From Puffinus mauretanicus (taxonomy: Eukaryota > Chordata > Aves > Procellariiformes > Procellariidae), in assembly GCA_023333565.1 (NCBI GenBank), contig JAJKFH010003599.1:372001-436000 (forward strand): a stretch of 64,000 bases of DNA, written 5' to 3'. A model generated the notes under the pieces. It did not search any database, was not told where the DNA came from, and was given only the letters and a program-made list of their open reading frames with translations. Numbering within the stretch: position 1 is the first letter of the stretch; each line of letters begins with the position of its first letter. Of the stretch, positions 1-13,900 are shown in pieces. The translations under genes and the position numbers were made by a program.

Positions 1-668
1 AACACTAGAACTTAATGTTCGGCATTTTTCTTTCCCCCTGTTTATCAGGAACCATTTCTCAGCTGTGCATTTTTCAGAAAACAAATGACTTAGGCCAGGT
101 CACTTGAATCGTTTAAAGCAGACAAGGTGGAGAACTCATGCATACTGTGTATACCTATATACTATGTAAGACCGTTGTGTTTTGTCAGCAGAATGCTCTA
201 AATTGTTGATCGTTTTTCAGTGTGGCCTCTATTTTACATATGAATGTATAATCGTAATGTTGTCTCTCCTAGCCAGCCATGACTTCGTGTGAAAACATCA
301 ATATAAGGAAAACCGTTTATGCCTTTTGATGTATTTAGTCTGCAGGGGTCTTTAAAAGCCCTTACTTTCACTGACAAATAGATCATTTAAGTAGTTTCAT
401 TGAAATAAGCCATTATGCTGGCAGGTATCATGTGCTTTGTCCTTCTAAGGACAAAAAAAGTACACTGAATTGCCTGTTTCTTTGGTGTATTTTTTTCTGT
501 GGGTTCATGATGAGAGACTTCTGTTCTTGGTCTTTTCTTCTTTGGGCAAAAATAGTTTAGAGAGTAGAGTTTGAACATCTCTATGCTAGAAAGCTTGACA
601 GGTCTTGGTTGCAAATTTGTAATTTTTCAATTGTTCGATTCCCACTACTGAAACTTTTGTTATTTCAG
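1..668. other. Intron 1 sequence (5' end of window)
   Basis: AT-rich non-coding sequence with no supported gene, RNA or repeat. It is assigned to ALCAM intron 1 only because exon 2 lies downstream and no exon 1 is seen anywhere in the window; it could in principle extend upstream of the promoter. Confidence 0.6.
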
Positions 669-941
669 GATTTTCCTGAGAAGTTGTTGGCAATAAGAAA
701 TATCATCGCTAAAGACAATGGTACTCAATGTTCTGTAAACTGGTGCCAGTAATTTTTACCTTATTGTTCAGGGAAATCACTTTGAAGAAGTTGTGTATTT
801 CGGTTGCTATATCCCACTCTCATCTGGACTCAACATCAAAATGAGGTACCAACTGTGGTACTTCATTGCTAAACATCTGCCAAAACTGAATCATGGTAAT
901 TTTGAACGACTGGAGCAAGATTTTCCTGAGGGCTCAGCAGT
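669..941 (+). other. Exon-like open block of unknown origin in intron 1
   Basis: Two good acceptor-like sites are seen: ttatttcag before 669 and accttattgttcag before 772. There is a strong donor gtaagt at 942. From 772 the frame is open for 56 codons and reads GNHFEEVVYFGCYIPLSSGL, then NIKMRYQLWYFIAKHLPKLN, then HGNFERLEQDFPEGSA. A segment at 669-734 reads DFPEKLLAIRNIIAKDNGTQ-CS and would join in frame, but the 37-nt gap between them is too short for a normal intron. The 12-bp word at 669-680 recurs exactly at 919-930. I do not recognise the peptide. It cannot be a productive ALCAM exon in this frame, because exon 1 should end in phase 1 and that reading hits a stop within five codons. Confidence 0.3.
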
Positions 942-3900
942 GTAAGTTGGAAAACTAATTTGGCACCATAAATGGATTTATTGCCACATGGACATGTATA
1001 GTCCAGAGAGTCTTATACCAGCCTTGCTTTCAGAGATCTGTAGTTTATCATAAATATGTAACCCTGTGTTCTCAAATTCTTGGGCTTTAATCACGGGGTT
1101 ATGTGATCTGGACAGGTTAACTAAATATTCTGGGTTATCATTTTGTTTCTCCTTTTTGGAATGAAGTTTCACACACTGTGGGCTAACTATTGTGCCTATT
1201 TAGAAAGCAATGAATGGCTTACTCCATTTGAAACAGTGTGAAGTTAAAGGACCTGATAGGTGCCCGAACTGAGGCAGTGCAGTCAGGTCCCGTTACCTTC
1301 ATCTTACGAATTTCAGTCTGTTAAGTAACATCCTTATACTTAGCTTTTGATAATTGCAAACGTAGAGAGTCACCACTTGCGTTCCTCTCCCAGCTACTTT
1401 GGAAAGGGGAAGAGCTGGGGCTACCCAGGCTGCCAAGAGATGCTGCCTCCCTGCGGTGCGTAGCCTGGCGCTTCTGAGGTCCTTCAGTCACACCTCCCTT
1501 CCCTGCTTGCTGGTCCCACTGATGTCAGGCCGGTGACCTGAGATGTTTGCAGAAATGTTTGTGTGTCTGGCAGGCTATGACCCGGTATATAAACACCCTG
1601 AACTGTGGTCTGATATGACCTTTAACGTTCCGTGCTTGGCTGCAAGCTTGTTACTCTGTTGGATATGAAGTCCAGACTCTCTAAGCTCAAACCTCTGTTA
1701 AACAGTTGATTTTTCTCTTTTACTTTGTTCAGCCTTTGCGCCTGAAAAATGGAAGTGGTAATACTGCTCTTTCTAGGTAGCTTATACAGATGTAGCAAAA
1801 ATGCCTGTAAACTGGTGCATTCAAAAAATCTTTGTTACTTAAAAATAAAATGGTATGAAATATATATCAAATACATGGGGGTCCTTACGTGTGCAATTTT
1901 TGTATTGACTTCAGCATTTTTACAGTACACTGGTACACGTTTTGCAATTAATTTCAAATGGAAAAAGGGTGAAAAGGCAATTTTTTCCCCTTTGTCAGCT
2001 AATTCGTTTTCTCCAGCATCATCGAAACCAGTGTAGCACATGTGTCATGTTGTCTGCTGGATTTATAAAGCAGGATGTAATTAATTAAGACTAATCTCTC
2101 CAGAGCTAGTTTCTAGATCAGGTGAAACTTCTGGCCTTGTCCTCTGCTTTGAATGTGTGTATGCACTTTTGGTGGGTGGAACAGAGACATCTACAGAAAA
2201 CTTACCGGCTTTCATTTTGTTCAGACCGCCTAGTTTGTTGGTTGGGGAGACCAAAGGGCAGGAGGAAGAGGGAATGCGGCCAGATGAGCTGTCTGTTTTT
2301 GCTTGCCTTTCCCACTCTAGTTTTGGAAACTTTATGGCAAGGAAGCATGACCATGAAGAGAAGAGGTAGCAGGTAGGTCAATATGATATAAAGAGTAGAA
2401 AAGCAAGACTGGGAAGAAAGGACTTCCCACTGAAGCTCCTTGATGCTTCCGTGACCAGGCCAGCTAATGCTTTTCCTCTGTCTCCTCCCAGATAGAACAA
2501 GGAGGGTAAGTGCTTCCTGACCAGAAACAGAGCCAGGATTAGTTATGCTTTTGAAGTTTACCAGCAGGAGACCCTTAGGGCTGTTGGACAGCTGTCTCTT
2601 GGAGACTTGATCACTCAGGTAGTCCCATTGCATGAGAAAATTAATTCTGACCAGATCACATATTAGTGAGCCAGTAAGTATGCAGTGTTTTTTCTTAATT
2701 TGCTTTTTGGCATCTTTCAGGGAGCAATCAATGCACTTAAAATTTCATCAAAATGTATTTTTTTAAATTGCCACGTAAAGTTAGACTTCTTATAGTCCGT
2801 AGTTCTTATGATAAGGGAAGACAACCATGTCCCAAGTCTCCGTAGAGTACTGTCTCTTCTCTCCTCTGACTTCCTTAAGCATTTCCCATGGTACTGGAAT
2901 TGAAGGGCAGGGGAGTGGCAGAGTTAGCCTCTGGTCTGTTTGCTCTCCTTTCATGTTCAAGAGCATGTATCTTGATTTTGAAATAAAATGTTTGATTTTA
3001 GTGACCACAAAGAATTGACTACAAAGCAGTTATCTACCCAGTAAAAAAAAAAAAAAGCCTATGCAAACCCACTGTACCCCAATCTGTCAGTCTTTGTGAT
3101 TATCTTCTGTCGTGCACTCAAGAGATTTGTCCAAAACACAGAAGAGAGATCCAACTCCTTTCTGTGCATCTAACCCTTCTGGGAGAAACTGCTTTTATGC
3201 TGCACCTCAGCTACTGAATTTCAGATCTGAATGAGACTGTGGAAGACAGCCAGGGTAAAGTCACACTCCTAGACCTTTACAGTCGTCACGTACCTTACAG
3301 AGACAGCTTTCATACTGCAGAAGGGATGTAAAATACAGTGGTTGTAACAAGGATTTGTTTGCTCTTGGCTTACACACAGTTCTTACAAAATGACTGCAGA
3401 GATATAGGGCAGAAGGAAATAAACTCTGGAAAGAGTACATGTCTAGCGAACTTAACAGTATGTTGATATAATCTGCACCAACTCTGATTTTTCCCAACCT
3501 TAATTCTTGGACGGCAGTAGAGCTTATGCTTGAATAATCTTATTCAATTGTTACTTCTTTCGTTGTAGGAGGAAAACGCAGACATAGGTCAGGACATGTG
3601 AAAAATCCATTTTCATCCAGCAGTGTTATTCGCTACCATCAGGTTAAACAGTTGACAAGGCATGACTACATAAGTTATCCTTGTTTGTATGGGGGGGAAA
3701 GACAATAATTTCTATACGTTACTTTTGTGATCTCACCAAAGAAAAAGAATGGCAGCATTTATCCTTCCCTTTGAAGGGTCACTTATTGGTTAATAAAGTT
3801 CATCAAGTTACTGATACCAGTGATGATAGTCAGTCAGTCCGTGCAGATATGTGAGAAAATGAAATTCCTGTAAGCGTAGGTCTCAGCTAATTGCCCTGTT

Positions 3901-4401
3901 CAGTAGAGCGGATAGATATCCATCCAAATATCTAATCCTGATATTCTGAGAAGGCAAAATAGCTGAGTAGTAAATAATGCAGATCCTATTTTTTTTTTCC
4001 CCCCAAAGGGCAAAGGATGCTGAGTCAAGTAATACTGATTCACTAGCAAAACAAACGTGCTCAGGTGTTGTGTTAGTGCAGTCTGCAAAAAAGGATCTGT
4101 TACAAACAGGCATCAGTCTGAGAGAGACGATAGTGCATTTAAGCATTGAAACTAGAAGTTTCTTGGCTGTGTCTCAAAGCAAGTTCCCTCAGCTCTTCAC
4201 CACTTTGGGAGATAGTCTTCAGTCATAATCAGTTAGGGTGATCTTTTCTTGAAGAAATGCTAGGAAATTTGAAAAATCGTGTATTGGAAAGAGAGTTTAG
4301 ATCAGGAAGAGGAGATCACGAAGAAATCGCAAAGAGCCAACAGCTCTGTAAAAGATAAGGAGTAGCAGCTTACAATGCTTGAGGGAGAACGTGTGGAGGA
4401 C
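942..4401. other. Intron 1 sequence
   Basis: No gene or classified repeat recognised. It contains a short A-run near 3042-3055. Open frames here are short, overlap on both strands and show no domain. Confidence 0.7.
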
Positions 4402-4473
4402 GACTATGTTGCTTGAGACGGTAGATAGAAACAGGGATGACTACGTTGCTTGGGATGGTAGATAGAAACAGAT
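4402..4473. repeat. Two-copy 37-bp tandem duplication
   Basis: A unit starting gactatgttgcttgagacgg at 4402 recurs at 4439 as gactacgttgcttgggatgg. Both continue with tagatagaaacag, with about three substitutions and one indel between copies. The period is 37 bp. This is a local minisatellite-like duplication with no coding meaning seen. Confidence 0.85.
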
Positions 4474-7400
4474 AAAAATATTAAACTATTTTGTTGAAAT
4501 TGCTAGTCTCACCAAAATGTTCCTAGATAAACTTTGAAAACAAGTGAGAAAAATTTGGGATTCTTCCTTTGAAACAGAATCTGTCTCTGTCCTTTCTGTG
4601 AGTTATAGACAAAAAGATACTACCTTTTTTCCTGTGTTGGAGGGCAGTGAATAGGAGAAAGGACTTGTTTCATTAATCCTATCTTTCTCACAGGAACAGA
4701 CTTTCCTTTGAAAAATCAGCTATTCAGAAGTTCTTAAGTGTTGCAGTCTTAAAACTATAACCAGATTTTTTTCTCACTTACTTTACAGCATTTATTTACT
4801 TATTGTAAGAGCCAAATCTGCAGTGTCACAAAAGTTCACTAGGAAATTTATTTGCTATTTGCTAACAGCAAAATTGTGTTACTAATTCTATTTATTATTA
4901 ATTGAAGCTATTAAATTAATTTGAAGAAGTAACATAAACCATTGCACATTTTTTTTATCTTGGTGACTTACAGTAATAATGATATCTTTCAAAAACTATG
5001 TAGGTTTTTAACTGAGATATCTAGAGAATCTATATATAGATTGCTATACATGGATGTCTCAATGACATAAAGTTTTATACATTGGTGTCATTGTTACATC
5101 TTCTAAACACTTTGAATGTTTTAATACCACAGACTAGATGAAATGCCTGTGTAGTGTTCTCTTCTGTATTCAGTGTCTGTGAAATATCTGCTGGTCTTTG
5201 GGGAAAAAAATCCATCACTTACTTATCTGTGAAAAGTAATACTCTCAACACTGATCTATTACATGATTTTGCAAATGTGTCTTTTCTTTTTCTAGTTGTA
5301 TAACTTTAAAGATATTGGTAGCACTTGCAGCAAGTTAATGTCAGCATTTTTACTAGAAACCTTTACTTTTTGTCTGCAAAAATTGTAAAATACTGAAACT
5401 GCGTATTCAGCATTTCAGCTTGCAAACAAGTGACTCTACAAAATCAGCGTGAGTATTTGTACCAGTGTGGTAGAAATGAGGATGCTTTTTTGCAAGCATG
5501 TGAACCAAAACTTGATAAATATGTGAACGGTCTTTCACGCTCCGTAATACTGTGTTGTTATTTTGTGTATGTGGACCTCCTCGGATACCCGAAGTCACTT
5601 GATTGCACTGCTAAGGGAGGAGGTCTGCTGCACGAGGAGACCTGGAGCAGTGGCGAGCGTGGATTCACTGGGTAGCCCTGCTCTGTAGGGAGGGCTCTTG
5701 GTAGCTTCGGGTGTGTAAATGGTAGTGTCCGAGGCAGGACTGGGAACAGTTGCAAGTGTATGCACAGTATATTTGACTGTCAGCTTCTGTTGAGAACTTT
5801 TTTATAATGGCTGTTGTCTGTTTGGGATTTTTTGTTGGTTTTTTTTTGCAAATAGTTTGAGTACAATAGTCACAGGAATTTATCTGACCACTTGGGGACG
5901 TGTACATCTGAGCCAGCTGTCTAAACAGTGTTTGTTCGCAGTAAAGAGGGCATGATTCACTGTAAGGAAGACTATTCATTATTGGTTCCCTAGAAGTGCC
6001 TTTTGCTCTCATCTGAGCATAAAGGTGATGCTGGAGTGATATAAAAGCCCATATTGAAGGTAATTACAGTTAGGTCAGATTAGTCATACCTGAGATTACT
6101 GCTCTATTAATTTTCTTAGAGTAAGAAAATGGCTGTAGATGGTTCTGTTGGGGGTTGCAAAAATACAGTGCGATAAATACCCTGAGTTTATGAGTTCATG
6201 ACTCTCTCTGTTTTAATAAAAAATCAGTTGGTAAGCTTTACATCAGCATACAAAAAATCAGTGAAATTTTTGAAATGCACACTTAGCCCTGATAATACTT
6301 ACCTTTTAAAGTGATAGAAGTGGGGGTGGAGCTTAAAGCAGTTGTTGAGGAGCTGAAATGGCAATTTTACAGCATGAATAGAAAAGGCAAGAGTGGTAGT
6401 GTGTTCAGCTGCATTTTTGTTGTAGATTTTCTGTGTGCTTCAGAAACTGGTAGAAACAACTTATTTGTACAGCTCAAGAAGTTCATGAATCAGAATTCAT
6501 TTGTATGCTAAAAAAAAAAGAGGATTTTGAGATTGCTAAAACACACAGACAACAACATTCACAAAACCCGGCTTACTAAACGACAGTTTCGACAGATATA
6601 CAAAAGATGCTGGTCTCGATAATTTTCTAGAAAAACTTAATACAGAATTTTGTAATGTCTTATAGTACCCAAAAGTCTATTTACAGATTAGGAAGCTTCA
6701 GATCCTCAAAGTATTCAGTGATTTAATGGAGTCAGAAGAAATTAGGGTTCTTAAGTTTTTTCAGTGTTCTTTGGAATTTTATTTTATAGCATGAAACGGT
6801 TTTTCATGGGACTTGTTAATTTTGCCAGTGTTTGGTATTGAATCACATTCAATTCAGTTAAAAATTCATCAGTTAAGTTTTTTTGCCATCTAACCTCTTG
6901 TTATTCAGTTGCTTCTACTTCCTCACCTTTTTTACTGATATTTTTCTTGCAGATGCTATGTTTGTATCTGCTTTTTTCAGTGATATTTATGAGAGGAACC
7001 TTGAGTAACAAGAACAGCAAATTTCAGATTACTCTAGAGTGACATTACTTAAATAGTAAATCAACATTTTCGGACATGTGTTTCATTTCCATGTGTTTCA
7101 TCTCCAGTTATTTTGGAGATGTGTTTCATTTGATTTGTTGCAGATCATGTTACAAGAAATGTTACTTCTTAGCATAATAGATACTATGGCTAGTTATAGG
7201 TTATGAAGTGGGGCATTTCTTCATACACACTTGATGGTATAGATTGCGTCTGCATATGTGCTGGAGAACGATTTCTTTCACGATCAATTGTTAAGTTCTT
7301 GACTTCATCTTTTGGCTGCAGAGTCTATTTCTCTTGCTACCCAGCATCAAGTTCAGAATAGTTAATCACAACCTCAACAGATGAACTACCCTCCCAGTTG

Positions 7401-10400
7401 TTGCCCATGTGTTTTGGAGGCTGGCGGTCCAGGCATCTCTTACAGTACTGGCATAATTCTTCCTAACAAGTAGATGGAGATCCTGGTTTCCCACCGAAAG
7501 TCTTTGATAAAATTGGTAGAGGTGGCTACTTAAAGTGCAAATAGCACCTATTTTAGCAATCAGGTGCAGAGTTTTGGGGGAAAAAGCCTTCTTTCACAAC
7601 TTGAAGTCACATTTCTTTCTTGTCTCTTCTTTTTTTCTTAAAATACTCCTTTTAACAAAACTGACATTAGAAGATCTTTCTTCCCTGTGGTCTTAATCTG
7701 ACGTGGAGTTTCTTAATGGAACCACCCTTTGAGCCCTCCAGTCTTGATTGGTTGTTATTCTTCTCTTTCTAAGTGCCTTTCCTGTAGTTATTTGTTCTGC
7801 TCAGAGAGTTACTGTTTCACATCTTTCCTTACTCTTCAGGAGACAAATTTTCCTACTTCTCCCAACTGTTCTTTTTCTAGTGTCCCAGGATTCAGATGAA
7901 AAGTTAATTTGCCCTTCAGTTAATCAAGGCTGTGTTCTGCTTCCATTCTCATCAATATCCGGCGCATCTTAGCTGATTAGGAAATTGCTAAAACAGATTA
8001 ACCCTAACTGTAGATTAAGGACCTAAAATGTTTGTTCTGGAGAGCCTTACAAGTTTAAAAGAACAACCTGTCCTCTTCAGTTAATGGCCAGCTGCTTCTT
8101 GAACAAACTTTGAGATTGACAAAGCCTTTATTAAATTGCTTAAATTCTCAGGTATGGATCTGATCCACCACTCATTGAAGTTGATTGATGTCAGCAAGCT
8201 TTAGACAGACTCAAGTCTAACACAAGAGAGGTATTCAAGTACCGTCTCCACTGTCTCACAATAATTATAAAACAGCTCAGCAGCTTCTTTCTGTTTCCAA
8301 CTGGAAAACAATGCAGTGGCTTGGGTTTTGCACCAAATGGCACCTGGAATACAGGGTCTCTAGGATGCTTTGCTCAAGCCTGTACTGGTGGTGCGGGTGG
8401 GGTGTACAGGTGCAGGGTGGGTACGTATCTACCCAGAGCTTTAGGGTTACTAAAGATGTATTTTTGACTAACTTTCTGCTCATGCTTCTTTGTATTCCCA
8501 CCTTTTCCAAGAACCTCAGTATAAAACAAAGCTATAAGTGATGCACACGAGAAGAATCGGGAGTGCTGCTTCTGTACTTGGCAAGAGCTAGCTTATCAGA
8601 GCACATTACCATTAGCATTTTAGGCCTGCAAGCAACAAGTGGAAAACCAAAGGAGCACTGGGAGTGTTAATGGAGCTCCTGGCAGACGTGACAACAAATA
8701 CAGCTGAGTGGAGTAAAGAAATAATTTATAACTTTGTTCCTTTTAAAAATTGTGTGGTGGACCTTAGACTATAAGACTGTTTAATATGACATGGAGGACT
8801 TCAGGTTTTGTTTAACAGCAAAAAAAAATGCGTTTATACAGCTTATCTTTGTAACACTCCGTTTTTAGAGTGCAGTGAGATTATGTGGGGAGACTGACAT
8901 TAGTGAAAAAGCACATGGATTGGGTCGATAATGAGTCCTGTGTAAGTCTTTTTCCTCGTAATGTCCTGTCACATGTTCCTTCTAGATGGAGATGAGTCCA
9001 ATTCAGGGTAATTTTTTAGCTGGAGAAATGCAGGCTGAGTTATATCCTGAACTTTTATTTTATGTACACAGAGAGGAACACTTGGCGCTCTACAATTTTC
9101 TGCAACTGGGCAGGAAAAAAGAGAACAGTGAGGGAAGTGTAGGGATTGTAGCTATCAACACTTGTCCTGTGGATCCTGCGGTGGATGGGGAGATGCCTGA
9201 TGACACCTTTCAAAAGCTGAGGAAGATGCTTTTAATTTACAGCACATGTGTCTGTCTGACATACACCAAAGGGCCTGTGCTCTTCAGCAGACTCCGTTTG
9301 GCTTGTTTTCGAAGATGAGGGGCCTAAATTCCTGGAGCAAGCTGAAGATAAGTTTAAACTAGATTTTAAATATCTTATTACAAATCCTTGCTCAAAAGTT
9401 TTGATTCAAAAAATGTAATTTCTAAATGCATAGAAGGGTTTTGTTTTCTGTCATTCTAGGAACCTGAGATATCTTCAGATAGTAAGAAAAAATTGTTTAT
9501 TTATTTTGACAACTTGCAGCTTTGAATTTGCGAACTTGGGATTGATTTTGGTTTGGGTTTTTTTCTATCTCTAATTACATTAATTGCAATTTTAATATAA
9601 TTAATAGAGTATTCTATGGGTTTGCACCAGATTGCAGAATTTCACTTACCCATGACAGCGGAATTTTGGGGAATGTTTTGTTGTGTGGAGACATAATAAT
9701 TATAAGTAGCTGTGCAATTGGTTGTGCTTAACCTTGAGATGCTGAGCTGGATATCTTTTCAGAGTGTGATTGAGGGGCAACTTCAAGATTTCTCCATTAT
9801 ATGTCACTTTGATCACCCAAAAAGCAATACTGACTCTCTAAATTTATGTTAATGGCTGTGCTGTCATGCTCGTACAGAAATATATCTCTGATTGTATTAA
9901 CGTTTTTTAGAAGGAGTCTGATTTATAAATGTTCTTTGTTAATAATTAACTTAATTAAAATATATCTGTGGCTTATTAAGGCTTACTGTTCTGTAGTTTC
10001 TGCTACTTTTACTTATTCCTCTCTATTAAAAAAGAATAAAGTTATTGTCTAGGAACAGCTTTACCAACTGTGCTTCCCTTTTTGCACTTTTTTCAGATTG
10101 AAAGCATAAAGTTGAGACGAATGTGGCCTAAAAATAATGTAGATACCTGTAGTAAGTGTTCAGACCTGTAGAGCAGAAGAGTACATCACTGCGTGTTCTG
10201 TTGAATCACTTGCTTATGGTTGATCATCCTGCACCAAAGGATGCAGATTGTGCATCCTTCCTAACGCTTCATTTTTCAGCAGCCCTTGGTGGTAGCATCC
10301 ATGGGAGTTTGCTAACAGGAGACCTTACAGGGAGGTGTCATTTGTGTAAGCCAGACATAGAGAAGCATGAAATGGCTATTGCTCTTAGTGTCCGTTTTGT

Positions 10401-10811
10401 CTGACTGGGGTCCTCCAGAGCCAGCCTCTGCACCGTGGCAGAGCTTGTGGCTGCAAGCCCTGAACGTAATGGGTTTTAAGATCTCTTGAATCTGTGAAAT
10501 GTGCTGTCCCTAGGCGGAAAGCTGTCCTTGCCTCTTACCCCCTGCCATTTCCCTCAAGATGCCTTTTCATAACTTAAAACAAACCAATCAACAAAGGTAC
10601 CACAGAAACGGCATATTTAGAATTTAATTCCTGGGTTAATCTTGTTGGAGAAAGTGATTTCAGTCTCTGGCCCCTTGTAATAGGTGGGTCTGCCCCTTTC
10701 CACAATTTCATGCCTTGACTTGAGGAAGACCATCTTAAAGAGTGAGGTTTCCAGCTTCCTATCTGCAGGTGAGACTCCTTGTGAGAAGCAGGTGTGACTT
10801 GTTCTGCAACA
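4474..10811. other. Intron 1 sequence
   Basis: Non-coding and AT-rich. It includes the triplicated 11-mer at 7076-7129. It also holds an open frame of 110 codons at 8986-9318 that starts right after a ccttctag acceptor-like site but has no recognisable domain. No RNA gene or classified transposon seen. Confidence 0.65.
7076..7129 (+). repeat. Triplicated 11-mer ATGTGTTTCAT
   Basis: Exact copies of atgtgtttcat begin at 7076, 7091 and 7119. The second and third flank a small inverted repeat, ctccagttattttggag (7102-7118). Probably a minor local duplication. Confidence 0.8.
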
Positions 10812-10929
10812 ACGTGTAGATGAGGCCCTTAGGGACATGGTGCAGTGGGCATGGTGTGTTGGGTTGACGGTTGGACACGATGATCTTAGAGGTCTTTTCC
10901 AACCTTAATGATTCTATGATTCTATGATG
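10812..10929 (+). mobile_element. CR1 LINE 3' end, 5'-truncated
   Basis: About 118 bp, starting cgtgtagatgaggcccttag, continuing through gatgatcttagaggtctttt and ending ccaaccttaatgattctatg plus one more tctatgat unit. The same 3' tail closes the longer CR1 at 62613. The octamer-type ATTCTATG end and severe 5' truncation are typical of avian CR1. It inserted in the ALCAM sense orientation and is non-coding. Confidence 0.92.
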
Positions 10930-13900
10930 TAAGGTCTCTTGGCAAACCAAGGAGCCCGGTAGCAGTGGTGCCTGACGTGCCGGTCCCAGCCCTGCAGTAC
11001 AGCTCCACACTTTGAAAGCAGATTGGTGTCTGCTCACCGGATCCTACTTTCCATGGCTACTTTAAGGGCGGGGAGGGTGTAGGGAGGAGAGATGGAAGAA
11101 GAACTGTTTGTTCATCTTTTCCCTCTGCTATTTGCTTGTTTTGCAAGGTGTTTGTGGCAGTCTGCCTCTAGAGATGTGTAGCACCTGGTACGGTGCAGGC
11201 TGAGCCTTCAGGTTGCTTTGTGCCTCTATAATAGAAGTCCTAATAATGCCAACATTTGAAATGCAGAGAGAAATTGTAGTCTCTTTTATCTGAGTAATAT
11301 GAAAGATTGCAAATCTGTAATAACGGATCAAAAAATATGCTGACATCTCTATAAAATCAAGTAGATTATCTGTATGTTTTAATGCATAGTCTGTTGACTG
11401 CTTTTTGCTGTCACAATTTTTGAACAAAATATAAAAGCAACTAAAGAGGAGTAATTCTGATATTTGCACACAGTGATTTTATGTATATGTAGAATAGCAA
11501 TAAGTTGTTAGAAGAACTGATCAATGTGCCATAGTGGAAAAGTTATGAAATCTTGCTTTCAGTAGTTTTGTGACAGGCAGCCCAGTCAAATTAAATTGTG
11601 TTTAGAACATGAGGTTAATACCTAGGAGACCTGCAATTGCATTTGTAATATAATGTATTATGGGTTTAATTTTCTAAGTAGCCATGCCTCCAAGTGACAC
11701 TTACAAGCAGCAGTTTAAAGCTGCTTCTTCCCACCTCACATTTCCTGAAGAATGAGCTGAAAGCAAAATCTGGTTTGTTTTTCCAAAACAGAAAATGGCT
11801 TTTTGTTTTCACAGTTGGGCGCCAAATTTTTTTTTTTTACTGATTGTGACTAAAGCTAGAGGTTAGAATCTCAGAAGCCGTTTATAAATTCATATTTCAA
11901 CTTACAATACATCTAGAATGACTTAAAGAATCACTCAAAAAATTATTATTCTGTTTGTTCAGTTTATTTATTCCCCAGATACGTAATGCTGACATTAGCA
12001 TTTCTCTGCGAGAAAAGTCTCGCGGAGTTGTCACTATCAGACCAATTTCAGATTTTTCTGTGGAAATTGGTGAATTTTTATATTAACCGTGCATTGGCAG
12101 GAGGTTATTTTGCAACGCCCATTAGAAGCTGGATTAAATAGCATGTTTCGTGGTTACTTCAGAGGCAGCTGCTACTGGAGTACATATCCCTAGAATGGAA
12201 ATACAAATCAGCCGAAGGAGATTAACGTGTGCTGTAATCCAATAACAAAGGGTTGGGTTGGGTAAAACCTGGCATGCCTCAGTGGACCTGGGTCTCTGAC
12301 ATTGCTTCCTGCGTTGTTCCGTCTTAAACCTGAATCTTTTGGCCTGTTTTGGCAAAGGTCAACAAAATCATTTATATCTGTTTTAGTTTGTTGTGAAACA
12401 AGTAATTCATTAATCTGAAAGGGGCTGAACAGAGTGTCGTGTGAGTTGCTCAGTGAAGGCTGAAAGTAGGAGAAAACTTTGCACAAAAATGCATTTGTTG
12501 GTCAAGATTTCTTTTGTTCCCAAAGCATGTGGACATTAGCAAGTTATTTATTGTATATGTTTAGATAGACATTATGTTTTAAAACCAGCTTGTTTTAGAG
12601 TTCATTTTGATCTTGAAGGATGTTACAGGACAGGTCCACCCTGCTTCATGATCTATAGGTAAAGCCAACATTCAATAACCAATAAATATAACTAAGTGCC
12701 CTATATACGTCTGAGGAAAATGTTGAACAAGAAAACTGCTGCCCAACTTCCGTCTTCTAACTTGGGCACCTGGGTTAGATGTGAATATACTTAAAAAAAA
12801 GTAAACAAATAGCCATATGAAGGCAGAGTTATCTTTGCGAATTTCAGCCGTATTTTAGAAAGACTCACACTGTAAATAAGAATTGGTTGTGTGTCCTGGT
12901 TCACCTAAATTTCTTATTGTAAAATACTTAGGATTTGGGGTTTTTTTAATTTTCCTTATATAGCTTAGTAATCTTTTAACTCCATATGTTGTTTGGATAA
13001 CTAAAACCCCTGTAGGTAGGAAGAACTGTAAGCATAGTAGGCGAGCTGTGAAGGAAGATCTTGAGTCTTAACCATTGAGCTACTCTTCTATGAGCCTACA
13101 GGGCTGTATAAAGAGCTGTTCTCCTAACTGGAAACTTTGTCAGATGACAGGCACAGGATCTGAAGTGTGTGCAGTCAAAAGCAGACAGACCTAAGACACA
13201 GGTGACTACATTAGGCAGATGTACTGAGCTGTAGTAAACTCTTCATGGATAGCAATTAAAAAGTTAGTTGCTTAAATGTAGCGAAGAGATTCCCTGTTGA
13301 GGAGCTTCACCATTTTCCTAACCCTATTAAAACATTACTTCTCACACACAAGACTTCTTTCTATTTTTTTGTTTCTCCTTCATTTTTGTGGCACATCGTG
13401 GGTGTCACCATTCTACTGCTAAGCTTTTAATTTTGGGGTTGTGTTGTTTTCTGCATGTTAACTTGGGACTACTTTATGGATGGTTTGTTATGAGTTGGTT
13501 TTATCGTGCCCTTCATACTGAAACTCCAATGATATAGAAAATCAGTAATTGTTTTACATTAGTGAAATACAAGTATTTGCCTTTATGCCAGAATAGCGTG
13601 TCATCATTTATCAAGTATGCAACCTCAGTGTTTAACCTAGCAGAGTTTAAAACTAGATATTTCATGAAAACCTGAACTGCATACCAGTAATCAAGTGTTA
13701 GATCATTTTATTGTACTAACAGAATAATGATTTTTTTTTTTAATAGAATGTATTATTATTTAATCACACACAAGAAAATGTTTGAAAGCATTTTGCCCCA
13801 AGTGCCGCGTGCACAATGATGTATTTTTTGGTGGCAGAACAAGAATATGAGTGTCCTTGTTCCTTGTTCAGATCTTTAGCTAAAAGACCTTCTTTTCTGT

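Noticed and set aside
8986..9318. 110-codon + frame starting after an acceptor-like ccttctag
   Set aside because: No recognised family and no clear donor in frame before its stop. Kept only as a note within intron 1.
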